In this document: positions 38,289 to 47,893 of the stretch, piece after piece
Numbering within the stretch: the first letter of the stretch is position 1
How the letters are laid out: every line of letters starts with the position of its first letter
Assembly: GCA_001600355.1 (NCBI GenBank)
Contig: BCJU01000001.1
Span: 5,394,013-5,458,012 of the forward strand
DNA: 64,000 nt
Reading direction: 5' to 3'
Source: Meira nashicola
Taxonomy: Eukaryota; Basidiomycota; Exobasidiomycetes; Exobasidiales; Brachybasidiaceae
Program-made: the position numbers and the translations under genes
Notes under the pieces: model-generated
Told to the model about the DNA's origin: nothing
Seen by the model: the letters and a program-made list of their open reading frames with translations, nothing else
Databases searched by the model: none

Positions 38289-38303
38289 TGATCCATCTAT
38301 TCG

Positions 38304-38396
38304 ATGCTGACGAGAAGAAATTGTTATGCAACTCTCTCAACAGATTCCAAGCGGGACAAGATCATACAGCACCAAAGCCGGTTCCGCCAAGGATGA
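38304..38396 (+). promoter_or_regulatory. 30-codon ORF overlapping the GatC start
   Basis: ATG at 38304 lies in the 37-bp gap and encodes MLTRRNCYATLSTDSKRDK and more, ending in TGA at 38396, past the GatC ATG and in another frame. It would lower GatC translation by scanning if the transcript includes it. It may also mean that the true GatC N-terminus differs. Confidence 0.3.
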
Positions 38397-38829
38397 TGAA
38401 AGACTCTATTCAGATGAAGAATTATGCATTCCTGCTGAACCAACTTGGTCATTGAACGAATTATTCAAGGAAAAATCAACTTCAACTGAACTTGATGATA
38501 AGCTTTTTGAAAAGCTGTGCAGATTGGCTGCATTAGAAGTTCCAGCATCAGCGGATGAGAAGGCAATGTTGAAGAACGAATTGAGTGATTTGATCGGACT
38601 TGTGGATGCTGTACGTGCTGTGGATACTTCTTCCATATCTGCAGAAGATGAAAAGCATAGCACAATTTGGCCGCAAAATGAATCATTAAGATTGCAAGAT
38701 GACTCTTCTCCAAAGCAAGCAAAAGATCAAATGATTGAAAATGATGGAACACAAATTATCGATCGAGATACTCTACTCAAATTGGCCAAAAGAAGGTTGC
38801 GGAATTCTTATGTGGTCAATCGTGATTAA
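38326..38829 (+). CDS. gatC: Glutamyl-tRNA(Gln) amidotransferase subunit C, mitochondrial (GatC)
   Basis: A 167-residue frame with a short basic, Ser/Thr-rich start (MQLSQQIPSGTRSYSTKAGS; RSY/ST resembles a presequence cleavage region). The GatC core follows: KLFEKLCRLAALEVPASADE, KNELSDLIGLVDAVRAVDTS, and a C-terminal IIDRDTLLKLAKRRLRNSYV like the 'R.......A....F.VP' tail. GatC stabilises the GatA-GatB enzyme, which converts Glu-tRNA-Gln to Gln-tRNA-Gln in mitochondria. The ABC transporter stop is 37 bp upstream on the same strand, so the gene either has its promoter inside the transporter or is read from a shared transcript. An out-of-frame ATG at 38304 opens an overlapping 30-codon ORF. 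Confidence 0.82.
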   Translation: MQLSQQIPSGTRSYSTKAGSAKDDERLYSDEELCIPAEPTWSLNELFKEKSTSTELDDKLFEKLCRLAALEVPASADEKAMLKNELSDLIGLVDAVRAVDTSSISAEDEKHSTIWPQNESLRLQDDSSPKQAKDQMIENDGTQIIDRDTLLKLAKRRLRNSYVVNRD

Positions 38830-39000
38830 GTTGCTTTTCAAATGCACATCTTTGTACTCTACTATTTTCCCCACTCTTTCATTATTCTACACCATCACAA
38901 TAGACTTTTTTCTAATCGAATCTGGACTGATGTAAGAACACCACTCTTTCTGTTAACACCAATGCATAGGATTTCATCACATTGAAAAAAACATCATTAT

Positions 39001-40166
39001 TCAAAGTCCTTTGTTGAATTGTAATTGTTGAACATGTTTTCCTTGTTCGTCTTTAATTTCGTGAAATTGTGGCTCTAATTTAGAAGCGTCTATAGTGGAA
39101 GTTTGAGGGAAATATGCGATTGCTGGTGGTAAACATAAGAATAAACTTGTACCGATTAATGTTAGATCTGCTATTCTTGTAATAGGTCCAGCTTTAGGTA
39201 GGATTCGTTTGCGTTGTAGATAAGCAATAGCTAGAGGAGGAAAGATCATTGTTGGAACTAGACAGAAAACAATGAAATGTAAGTAATCAAACACTTCAAT
39301 GCAAACAAAATGACATAATCGAACTCACTGTTTGTCATGACACGACTTGCTGCAGTCATTGCAACTGCTTTTCTTCCGGCTGCTGGACTATCGCCTACTT
39401 TAATCTTTTCTCCTGTTTCTTCATTTATACGAAAGACGGTAACACCATCTCTAATCTCTTTCCATCTCATAAGACTGACATTTACACAACCTGCAGAAGC
39501 AACACTTGCAAAAGGAACCAATCTAGCCAATAAAGTACCCGGAGTTACAATTCTCGTTAAACCTACAGCTAAAGCTACAGCTGCACCTGTTGCACCTGCA
39601 TAAGCAGTTCCAACTTCTTTCATATCCATCGGAACGGATTTATTTGCGTTACTATAATTCACTGCAACATTTAAACTTTGATTAACCCATTGCCAAAAAA
39701 TTGTTGCTGATAAACCGTTTGAAGGACTTAGCATTCCTCCTACTACGAGTAAATTTGTCGGTACGAATGCGCTCATTCTAAAAGGCAAAGGAATCACTTC
39801 TCCCGTATCAGGATGAACACTAGATTCTACCAATTGTTTTGATTTCCAATATTTTTCTGCTTCTTCTTTTGTGACCAAAAAACTCTTTTGTTTATCGTTG
39901 GAAAAGTTTGATTCAACTTCTTCAACATGCTTTTGAGCTTCTTGTAATGCTGTTGTACTATAGAATAACGTTAAAGGTGAAGTTGTACTGTAAAAATGTG
40001 ATAATCTACCAGAATATGTGCTTAGATCAAATCTTGGTTTGGCAATATCCACTTTTTCATTCTTTTCGTTTACCGATTTGAGCGGGAAAGCTCTTTCTAA
40101 TTTCTCTTCCATCAAAGCGGCTTTTTTGGGTCCATAATCATACTTTGTTTCAATTGATGCGCCCAT
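39001..40166 (-). CDS. FSF1: Sideroflexin (mitochondrial amino-acid carrier, one intron)
   Basis: Exons run 40166-39329 and 39257-39001 (71-bp intron, GTGAGT...TGTCTAG), giving 364 residues from ATG 40166. Family landmarks are KPRFDLSTYSGRLSHFYSTT at the start, VHPDTGEVIPLPFRMSAFVP, NQSLNVAVNYSNANKS (the sideroflexin NYxNxN-type signature) and, in exon 2, PTMIFPPLAIAYLQ. The exon junction restores MTN-IPTMIFPP. About five hydrophobic segments follow residue 140. In animals SFXN1 imports serine into mitochondria for one-carbon metabolism; Fsf1 is the yeast homologue. The C-terminus (EIKDEQGKHVQQLQFNKGL) is polar. Confidence 0.93.
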
Positions 40167-40520
40167 GATGGACTGAAGGTTATATGGTGATGGTTCAAAC
40201 ACAAAAAGAATCGAAAAACATTTATATAGAATATATGCACAACTCTTCCAATCGATCTTCTTCCGATAAAGTTGCAGCGCGTATGCAGCTATCGGACTTT
40301 TTTTCTTCTACTTTTTTTTTCCTCTTCACTCTGACCCTGCGTAATATTAATCGGAGTGGGGTTTTGTTTAGGTGCTTAAAAGTGGAGCAAACGTGTGTTG
40401 ATGATGTTTAATTAAACTTTTGTCAACCTTTAATCACGTATAAAACGTGGATAATATACATTGAATCTTGATTTCTGATTATAATTGTATGATATACAGT
40501 ATGTTTGTGTATGTGTGTGT
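40167..40520. other. Intergenic region upstream of the sideroflexin gene
   Basis: About 350 bp between the sideroflexin start and the PEX4 stop. It is T-rich near 40,310. No gene seen. Confidence 0.6.
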
Positions 40521-41304
40521 CTAAGAAGAAGTTGTCCCATTTGCCCATAATAATGTATACATGCGACACATTGAATTGTATGCCAAAAGATCACCAGTTC
40601 GAAATACCGTAGCTAGATAATCAAAGGAAGCAGTTTTCTAAACTTTAAGTATATTATCAAGTCATTCAAATCCAAATACGTACCTGCATCAACATTAAGC
40701 GGACTATCTGGTTCTGGTGAATCTAGTAGTGCAATAACAGCGGTCAAAGCGGAAGATAAATTCCAAGCGGGTGACCATTGTGAGCTAAGGACGTCTAAAC
40801 AAATCTCTCCCGTCTAGAAGTAAGAAACAAAGTGAAAGTATTTGTCAATTGTCCATCTCTCTCTCTCTTCTTCTCCCTTTCTCACCTTCCAGGAAACGTT
40901 GGGGTGCCAAAGTCGAGTAACGAATCGCATCGAAGGTGGTTTGGTAGGATATGATGCCGGTACTGTAATGCTAAGGTCGAATATGCCGCCTGTTGTAATA
41001 GTAAAACAAGATGATGATTTCAGTACTCTATGCACGCCCTATAATCTGATTGAATACTACCTTCATACGATCCTCCCGGAGGTCCACGAATGGTTGCTTG
41101 CCATTCTAACAATTGCCTTCCTTCTGTATCTTTAGGAGCCAAATACAGTATATTCTCATCTCTACTAGCAGCAGAAACTTTTGAGCTGGAAGAAGAAGAA
41201 GATTGTTGATCTTGAATTTTTTGTTCAGTTTGATATTCTTTCATCAACCTTCTCAATGTTGTAGCCGAAGCTTCACCTTCTTGTTTCGTGAATTGATTCG
41301 CCAT
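40521..41304 (-). CDS. PEX4: Peroxisomal ubiquitin-conjugating enzyme Pex4 (three introns)
   Basis: Exons run 41304-41061, 40989-40886, 40813-40684 and 40612-40521 (introns 71, 72 and 71 bp; the first donor is the less usual GTAGTA). The product has 189 residues. The E2 fold reads LLEWQATIRGPPGGSYEGG, FDLSITVPASYPTKPPSMRF and HPNVSWKTGEICLDVL with the catalytic Cys in GEICLDVL. Next come QWSPAWNLSSALTAVIALL and SPEPDSPLNVDA, whose 'WSPAW' and 'PEPDSPLN' are typical of Pex4. A Ser-rich insertion is at about residues 34-47. Pex4 monoubiquitinates the PTS1 receptor Pex5 at the peroxisome so that it can be recycled. The final exon (TGDLLAYNSMCRMY) is less conserved but in frame. Confidence 0.9.
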
Positions 41305-42154
41305 TTTCTTTTGGCAATATGTTCAAACTTGCGCGAAAAGTCGATTTGGTAAAAGTTGACGTAAAAGATCGAATGGATGATGAGGAGGAAAGACCCCGAT
41401 TCATAATTCTCTTTATGGACCCCATTCCGGCTTCCAAATATAAAACAGCCGAAAGCGCTTATTTTCTCTCCAAATGCATATACGCGTGAATGATTGCTTT
41501 AAACTCAGTCTGAGGAATTTCACTTTCATTGTTGCAAGTTGCTCAGGCAGGCGCGGGCGGTGCAATGCTATAAAAATCCAACAACACTGACTGAGGCCTT
41601 ACCCAGTTCAGCGCGACGCAAGTGGAGAAGTCATCCTAGAACACGAATCCGGGATGCTATGCTATCCGATAATGTCAAATCTTGATGGTTGGTAACGAAA
41701 CGTCAAATGATGGTAATCCTCAACCAATGAGAAACATCAATCTTTTATCTATAACATTGATCGGGAAGAAAATCTTCCACTTGAAAAAGAAATACAAATG
41801 TGTGAGTTGGCACGCTGAGATAGATAAAGAAAAAGGAGAGAGAGAGAATTACAGACAACCAACACAAAGAGAAATAGGCGTTTGCTTGTACATCGTCTGG
41901 CAATTTTATTTACTGGTGACAGCAAGAAAAGATGAGAATTGATTCAATATATACGTCCGAACCATGGCGATAGAATAGTAGAAAGGAGAAAAAAAGAGTA
42001 CCAGACAATGCCAAGATCAACGTAAAGGAGTCGAAAGATGCGAGCCAGCTATCTGGCACCTTCCTTTTACCATGATCTGCACGTATACCCTGAACATCCT
42101 TCTCGCAATACTATACATCTCGCCTTCCAAATCTTTTTGTTTTTGCTTTGATAC
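41305..42154. other. Intergenic region upstream of PEX4
   Basis: About 850 bp with no supportable gene. An 80-codon plus-strand frame near 41,690-41,940 includes a GGAGAGAGAGAG run and looks accidental. ACGCGT occurs near 41,482 and a GC-rich GGCGCGGGCGGTGCA near 41,550. Confidence 0.5.
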
Positions 42155-42691
42155 TTAGTCTGATGCATCCGAATAAATCTGTCTTAATGCTTTTTCTGCT
42201 TCTTTATATTCCACTTTAACATCCCTCAATGTCGTTCTAATTTTGTCCAAAGATTCTTCTTCGCTTAATTCTGTAATTCCGTCCTTGTCTGCCTTTTTTC
42301 CATAATGTTGCATATATTCACAACTATCTCTAACTTTGATCACACCAACGGCGGCTGAACTTCCTTTTAAAAAGTGACCTAAAGTTGAAAGTTCAGGTAA
42401 ATCTTTCTTTTCTAAAGCGTCATCCATTTTTTGAAAAGTTGTTTCTGCTTGATCGAAATAATTCCAAACGATTTCTTTACTAAATTCACGATCTTCTTCA
42501 TCATCCATTTCTAGTAATTGACCAAAGATTTCCATATCAATAATTGAAGGTGGAATCGTGTTTGGATCACTTGATCCTCTTGCAGATCCAACACTAGCAG
42601 AATCTTCAACATCATCCTTTTTCAATTCTGTCTTTGCTGTTACAGATGGTGCAGCCACATCATCGACAGATCCTTTTAGTGATTCTGCCAT
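42155..42691 (-). CDS. YPD1: Histidine phosphotransfer protein Ypd1
   Basis: A 178-residue intronless protein from ATG 42691. The N-terminal 45 residues are Ser/Asp/Glu-rich. The HPt four-helix bundle starts at IDMEIFGQLLEMDDEEDREF, continues EIVWNYFDQAETTFQKMDDA and carries the phosphoacceptor His106 in LSTLGHFLKGSSAAVGV. The last helices are CEYMQHYGKKADKD and the charged C-terminal stretch. Ypd1 relays phosphate from the hybrid histidine kinase (Sln1/Nik1 type) to the response regulators Ssk1 and Skn7 in osmotic and oxidative stress signalling. Length agrees with fungal Ypd1 (about 150-200). The kinase and regulators are not in this window. Confidence 0.95.
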   Translation of the reverse strand: MAESLKGSVDDVAAPSVTAKTELKKDDVEDSASVGSARGSSDPNTIPPSIIDMEIFGQLLEMDDEEDREFSKEIVWNYFDQAETTFQKMDDALEKKDLPELSTLGHFLKGSSAAVGVIKVRDSCEYMQHYGKKADKDGITELSEEESLDKIRTTLRDVKVEYKEAEKALRQIYSDASD

Positions 42692-44346
42692 TATTTTTAT
42701 GAACAATGTAGATTGATTGAAGCGGAAATTTACTGTGTTGATAGCCGACCTTGCCAAATCTACACCTTTTGATCAAAGCGTTTTTAGTGAGATTGTACTA
42801 CTTTTCACCTGGTATACGTTGTGAGAGATGGACGATAGATGTGAAAGAAGGATATGAATGCTGAAATGGATGGATGATGTTCAAGACACGTGTTTTTTTA
42901 CCTTCATATCTTGTCCTTCTTCTTCATTTACTCGTCAACAAAAAAGAAAGAACAATTTTAACATACGCACGCATGGACAGCATAAAGTGGGCGTGCGTGC
43001 GCTGCGCAGCGCTGTGCATTCATCCGCGCTTTTTTGCACTTTATTGTTAAAATAGCGTTCCTTGATCCTAATTACCAGACTAAGTGACGTATTTCTTCAA
43101 TATAAGGACTACGAAGTGTATTTCAACAATGCCTGCTTTCCTTACATTTATTTTTGTTATGATCAAATGGTGTGGCACCGGGCTACGTATTGTCTACTCT
43201 ACTGAATAAAAAAAGGGCATTGTAGCACACTAAATGCACAATAGTTCGGCTACTTTAGAGAATAGGAAAGTACATCATCTTTTCCAGCCACACAGAAGCA
43301 AGAGAGTGAATTAGCATTGTCTTTTTTTATTTATTTAGCGTCATGTTTAAAAGAGAGAGAAGAGCCTTTTAGTCTAGGGTTTTCAGAATTAGGTGTTGGA
43401 ACAGTGTTGAAAATATTTTGCGCGTCAAAACCTCCACCAGATTTATTGTGTGTAGGTACGTTATTCCATGATTTAAGCTCTCTCTTCTCTTTCTTTACTG
43501 GTGGCGTTTTCTTTGGATGACGTATTGGATCTGAATAGAGTATTTTTTAAGCTTTTTATTAGGCTATTTAACTTTTAAAAATTCATTCCGACTATGTACA
43601 CAACAGCCTATACATACAATAACGCTCATTGTGCAAGAGGAAAGAGAGCAAATTGCAGTATGAATCGGAATCATTGTTCGCTAATAAGCTAGATAAGTAG
43701 GATATGCTTGTAGTGATCGAACGATACTTTTACTAATTAGCATCTTAAATGATTCATTTCATAGTTGAGATAAGATGATAGCATCCTTATTAATATCTTA
43801 ATTAGGCGCCTATGATCATCTCCGTTTTCTGGGCTTATTAGGATCTTTGTTGTATAGTATACTATATATTCCTTCTCTTCAGCTTTGAGCCTGTGTATGC
43901 GTATAATTTATCTTGAGTCTAATTAAATCTTTTGATGAGGTTGTACTTATTTCTAGCTTTTTTATTCGGCAATCCCGGCAACGCAGAGAAGAGGAGTAAA
44001 ATCCAAAAGATATCTGAAGAAAAGAAAATCAGGAGAAAATAAATGACGGCGCCGCAACAAAAATAGGATGACTCGGCCGTACAGAAAGCTTCTAAGAATA
44101 CTTGACAACATCTATTCATATCAAACTTAATAACCCCGCATTTGGAGACAGAGATGGTAAATGAGAAAAGGCGCCAGGAACATAAAGTACAGTTCTGTCT
44201 CTGTTCCTTATAAATTGCATTTTTAAAATCTATTTCTCGTACGAAAGTCTAAAGAGTATAAGAATGGCTCCTCGTTTGATTTCCTGGTTTGTTTGCTCCC
44301 ATTCCCTTCTTTTATTCTGTTATTGTTTTATCAATTTTTGCAAAAT
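42692..44346. other. Intergenic region between YPD1 and the tannase gene
   Basis: It contains a possible orphan exon on the minus strand (43331-43530, listed separately), the perfect palindrome GCGCTGCGCAGCGC at about 42,999-43,012, and TATGTACA near 43,594. Several splice-like sites lie between 43,530 and 44,120 on the minus strand, so an unresolved multi-exon gene could occupy this stretch, divergent from the tannase gene. Confidence 0.4.
43331..43530 (-). CDS. Possible terminal exon of an unrecognised spliced gene
   Basis: Reading leftward from an acceptor-like CTCTATTCAG at 43531, an open frame of 65 codons plus stop (TAA 43333-43331) encodes a polar, protein-like sequence: PIRHPKKTPPVKKEKRELKS, WNNVPTHNKSGGGFDAQNIF, then NTVPTPNSENPRLKGSSLSF. 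It has none of the Cys/Phe/Leu excess typical of chance frames here. No ATG is in frame, so upstream exons are needed; a GTATGT donor at 43617 would give an 87-bp intron and keep the frame open further upstream. No family recognised and the 5' part unresolved. Confidence 0.33.
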
Positions 44347-44383
44347 ATGGTCAAGCTGCATTTTTTACTCGGTCTTTACTTAA
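44264..44383 (+). promoter_or_regulatory. Upstream ORF overlapping the tannase start
   Basis: ATG at 44264 opens a 39-codon frame (MAPRLISWFVCSH...) that ends at 44383, beyond the main ATG at 44347 and in another frame. If present in the leader, it would repress translation by scanning. Alternatively the first ATG belongs to an unrecognised short first exon. Confidence 0.35.
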
Positions 44384-46038
44384 CCCTTACTCTCTTTTTG
44401 CTTGGCGTTCATGGTAACTTGCATCCTAAGCATGGTCATGCAATCGTTCATAACAAGAAATGTGCTATTTTAGGTCAAACATTCAAATTGCCCAATACGA
44501 AAATCCTTTTAAGTCAACATATACGAAATGGAACAACGATCGACTTACCAAACATTGATTCAACTTGTGGCGGTCCAACGAATATAACGATAAAAGCAGA
44601 TATTTGTAGAATAAGTTGGAATACTACTACATCTTATAAATCAGGTTTTAGATTTGAAGCTTTTTTACCTTTTAATTGGACAGGTAGATTTATGACTTTA
44701 GGTAACGGTGGCGTTGGAGGTTGTATTTTATACGATCAATTAGCTTTCGCAGCTCAAGAAGGTTTCGCAGTTGTTGATACAAATAACGGTCATGATGGCG
44801 ATCATGCATTACCACTTTTTCATAATAAAGGTGCACAAGAAGATTATGCTTTTCGAGCCGTGAGAATGAGCGTTAAACAAGGAAAGGAATTAGTAAAAGC
44901 ATTTTATGGTAAAAGACCAAGAAAGAGTTATTATGTTGGTTGTTCAACAGGTGGTAGACAAGGTTTTAAAGAAGCGCAAGATAAAGAATCAGCTTCTGAA
45001 TTTGATGGAATTTTAGTTGGAGCTCCTGCAATTGATTTTAATCATTTAAATTCTTGGGGTGCAAGATTTCTTCCTTTAACTGGCAGTAATACTTCTTCAG
45101 GTTTCATCAATTCTGATAAATGGACTGGACTGATTCATGATGATGTTATGCGAAAATGTGATCATTTGGATGGTTATGAAGATGGTATAATTGAAGATAC
45201 ACTCAAATGTCATTATAAAGCAGATGATTTATTATGTGGTTCTGGTGCAACAAATACGACTAATTGTTTAACTCAAGAACAAGTAAATATTGTCAATCAA
45301 GTTTATTCTCCAATGAGATCAATCAAAGGTGAATATTTATATCCTCGTATTCAACCTGGAGCAGAAGGTTTAGAAGCTGTAATTGTTTATTTAAACGGAA
45401 CAACATTTCTTTATTCTGATTGGCAAAAGTATATAGTTTTTAAAGATCCAAATTGGAACGCAAGTACATTTTCACCTAAAGATTATACTAAAGGTCAAGA
45501 TTTAAATCCTTTTAATATTCAATCATTTAACGGTGATCTTTCTGCTTTTCGAAATAGTGGAGGAAAGATTTTACATTATCATGGAAATGAAGATGGTATT
45601 ATTTCAGCTGAAATTTCGCCAAGATATTATGATTTAGTAAGTAAGACTATGAATCTTTCACCACGTTCAATCGATCAATTTTATAGATTCTTTCGTGTAA
45701 GCGGAATGGGTCATTGTGGAAACGGTAAAGGTGCTCATTTTATCGGTAATTCCCCTAACAATCTCGGTTTAACAAATAATGCAGAAGAAAACGTTATATG
45801 GGCATTGATTAAATGGGTAGAAGAAGGTATTGCTCCAAATCATATCATAGGAACTGCTTATGTAAATGGATCTCGAGAAGATGGAATTGTGGATTATCAA
45901 CGTAAACATTGTCGTTATCCATTTTCAAATATTTATCGAGGAAAAGGTGATCCTAAAGATCTTCAATCATGGAAATGCTCTCATCCAAAAACATACAATC
46001 ACGGTCATGGTCATCCAATTAGTGAATTATTTTCTTGA
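44347..46038 (+). CDS. Secreted tannase/feruloyl esterase-family hydrolase
   Basis: A 563-residue intronless protein. The ATG at 44347 gives a clean signal peptide (MVKLHFLLGLYLTLTLFLLG); the frame extends upstream only with a non-ATG codon. The tannase-family CS-D-HC motif is complete: Cys199-Ser200 in YYVGCSTGGRQG, Asp in LHYHGNEDGII, and His-Cys in SGMGHCGNGKGA. The Cys pair forms the disulfide that joins Ser and His sites in known structures. The tightly conserved LGNGGVGGCILYDQL and VDTNNGHDGDHAL are present, and there are about ten N-glycosylation sites. Members hydrolyse gallate or feruloyl esters of plant phenolics and cell walls. The His-rich C-terminus (HPKTYNHGHGHP) is unusual. Plant-associated life style is inference. 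Confidence 0.93.
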   Translation: MVKLHFLLGLYLTLTLFLLGVHGNLHPKHGHAIVHNKKCAILGQTFKLPNTKILLSQHIRNGTTIDLPNIDSTCGGPTNITIKADICRISWNTTTSYKSGFRFEAFLPFNWTGRFMTLGNGGVGGCILYDQLAFAAQEGFAVVDTNNGHDGDHALPLFHNKGAQEDYAFRAVRMSVKQGKELVKAFYGKRPRKSYYVGCSTGGRQGFKEAQDKESASEFDGILVGAPAIDFNHLNSWGARFLPLTGSNTSSGFINSDKWTGLIHDDVMRKCDHLDGYEDGIIEDTLKCHYKADDLLCGSGATNTTNCLTQEQVNIVNQVYSPMRSIKGEYLYPRIQPGAEGLEAVIVYLNGTTFLYSDWQKYIVFKDPNWNASTFSPKDYTKGQDLNPFNIQSFNGDLSAFRNSGGKILHYHGNEDGIISAEISPRYYDLVSKTMNLSPRSIDQFYRFFRVSGMGHCGNGKGAHFIGNSPNNLGLTNNAEENVIWALIKWVEEGIAPNHIIGTAYVNGSREDGIVDYQRKHCRYPFSNIYRGKGDPKDLQSWKCSHPKTYNHGHGHPISELFS

Positions 46039-46296
46039 AAGCCGGTGTTTGTTTTGTCGCCTTGCTATCGTTACTTTTAGCTCAGTATTTGTGTCAGTAG
46101 CTTCTTCTTTCATTTTTATACTCACGCTCTTTAATTCATTCTTTTGACGTAAATATATAGAGTGGATTCATTAATGATTCATTTGAGACATAAAATAAGA
46201 AATAATAATAAAAGAGCAAAGAAAGTGATGGGAGAAACTTTTGAAGAAATCCGAAATATGGTATAGTGAGTGATTCATACACAAGACTTTCCTTGC

Positions 46297-47893
46297 TTAC
46301 TTTTCATCTTTGTCATCACTTTCTGCTTTTCCACGTTCGGGAAGATGATGAGCTATTGGAAGTTCTTCATCATCTTCGAATCCGGCAGGCTTAAAGTGTG
46401 CTAAATCTGCTCCTCTCTTTTCAGGTCCGAATAAAGAAAAGATAATTTGAAAGAAATAAACAATACCCATAATCGCTCCAATTACTGGCTCATAAGCTTC
46501 AACTCGTTTTCCATTTTCCATTACGAATTTGCCTTCTGCAATATCATTCACAATCATTGCACTTGGTGCAGAAACAGAAGCTCCAAATTGATAAGCAATA
46601 CCTGGCATCACTGCACGAAAAGCGATAGGAGAAAGTTCGTTGAGATGAGCAGCAAGGATTGCACCATACGTTTCAAAGAAGAATTGATAAAAGAATCCTC
46701 CTGCTGCTAAACCTGAGAAAGAAGTTGGCATGATTGAAGCAGGTAATGTAAGAGCAGCCAATAAAGCAGAAATAGCGGCCATTCTTCTACGTCCTATATA
46801 TTCTCCTAACCAACCCATTGTCATTACTCCTAAAATACAACCTGCTTTTGTAATCATTGTAATTTTGCTTGCTCTGCTATTACTCATTCCTTTGCTGACG
46901 ATTAAAAATGTAACATAATTATCTGCAAAAGTATGAACTGCCCATTGAAAGAGTGTAACAAACAAACAACAATAAACAAACGTTTGCCAATGCAATAAGA
47001 GCATCTTTCTAAATTCTTTACAGAATTTAATAAACCTTTCTTTATATGTTTGACCGTGAAGGGATTCCTTTTTACGTTTTGCCGCTTCAATGAATTGTTT
47101 TGATTCTGGAATTAAAATTCTAATAATTCCAACTCCAAAAGAAAGTCCTGCAGAAATCCAAAACATTTTATGCCAACTGATCGGCGTTGGTCCGACACCA
47201 AGATTAATTGCGGCACTCGTCAAACCTGAAGCTGCAGCGCCCGCCTGGAAGATTCCACCTAGCAGTCCGCGTGATTCCGATGGTGCAGTCTCCATCAAAT
47301 TTGAAGCAGCATTACCATAAATTCCACCCATAGCTATTCCGAATACGGCCCTCAGTCTGAGGAAATTCTCGATATCATTGACATAAATGGATGCTATTTG
47401 AAGTCCTCCAAGAAAGAAAAGGTTGAAAACCAATGGCCATTTCCTTCCAAAGTAGTCTCCAAGTAAACCAAAGATTCCAGCACCAGCAATTCTCAATGAC
47501 ATAGAGTAGGTAAGCGAATCGCTAACGTGAGTCTTGGTTGTATGATAATAAGTTGAAACCTTTTTGATGGCAGCCGCAAGAACATAGAACTGAATGGGGG
47601 AGAGAGACAAGATGTCAGCAAATAGTCTCCTTTTCAATCTCTACCTCAATACTCACATCCAAAAGGTCTACATAGACACATAGAAAACCAATAAAAAGTG
47701 CCAGCCAATGATGAGATTCAAGTCGAGAGAGCAATCGAATAGGGTTGACCGGTTTTCGAATACCATAACGAATCCTACCTTTTTCTCCTTTTCCATCTTC
47801 TACCGGATCATCTTTGAATTTAAAGAGTAGGAAAAAGTTTTCGATCGCCCTACGAATTAAGTTCTGGAAAAAAGCGAGAATGAGATCGATCAT
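46297..47893 (-). CDS. JEN1: MFS transporter, Jen1-type monocarboxylate carrier (one intron)
   Basis: Exons run 47893-47657 and 47589-46297 (67-bp intron, GTGAGT...ATTCAG), giving 509 residues and about 12 hydrophobic segments. Family features are HHWLALFIGFLCVYVDLLD at the first helix, GLLGDYFGRKWPLVFNLFF (the MFS loop 2-3 motif), RAVFGIAMGGIYGNAASN and HLNELSPIAFRAVMPGIAYQ. The last two match the lactate/pyruvate permease Jen1 pattern. It probably carries lactate, pyruvate or dicarboxylates with H+ across the plasma membrane. The ATG at 47893 is chosen; the frame also contains an upstream ATG at 48007 that would add 38 residues. The substrate-binding signature NXX[S/T]HX[S/T]QDXXXT of Jen1 appears altered (QWAVHTFADNYVTF), so the substrate may differ. 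Confidence 0.85.

Noticed and set aside
41682..41942. 86-codon plus-strand frame upstream of PEX4
   Set aside because: Composition is dominated by a GA-rich run and short basic words; no domain, no plausible promoter/terminator layout.
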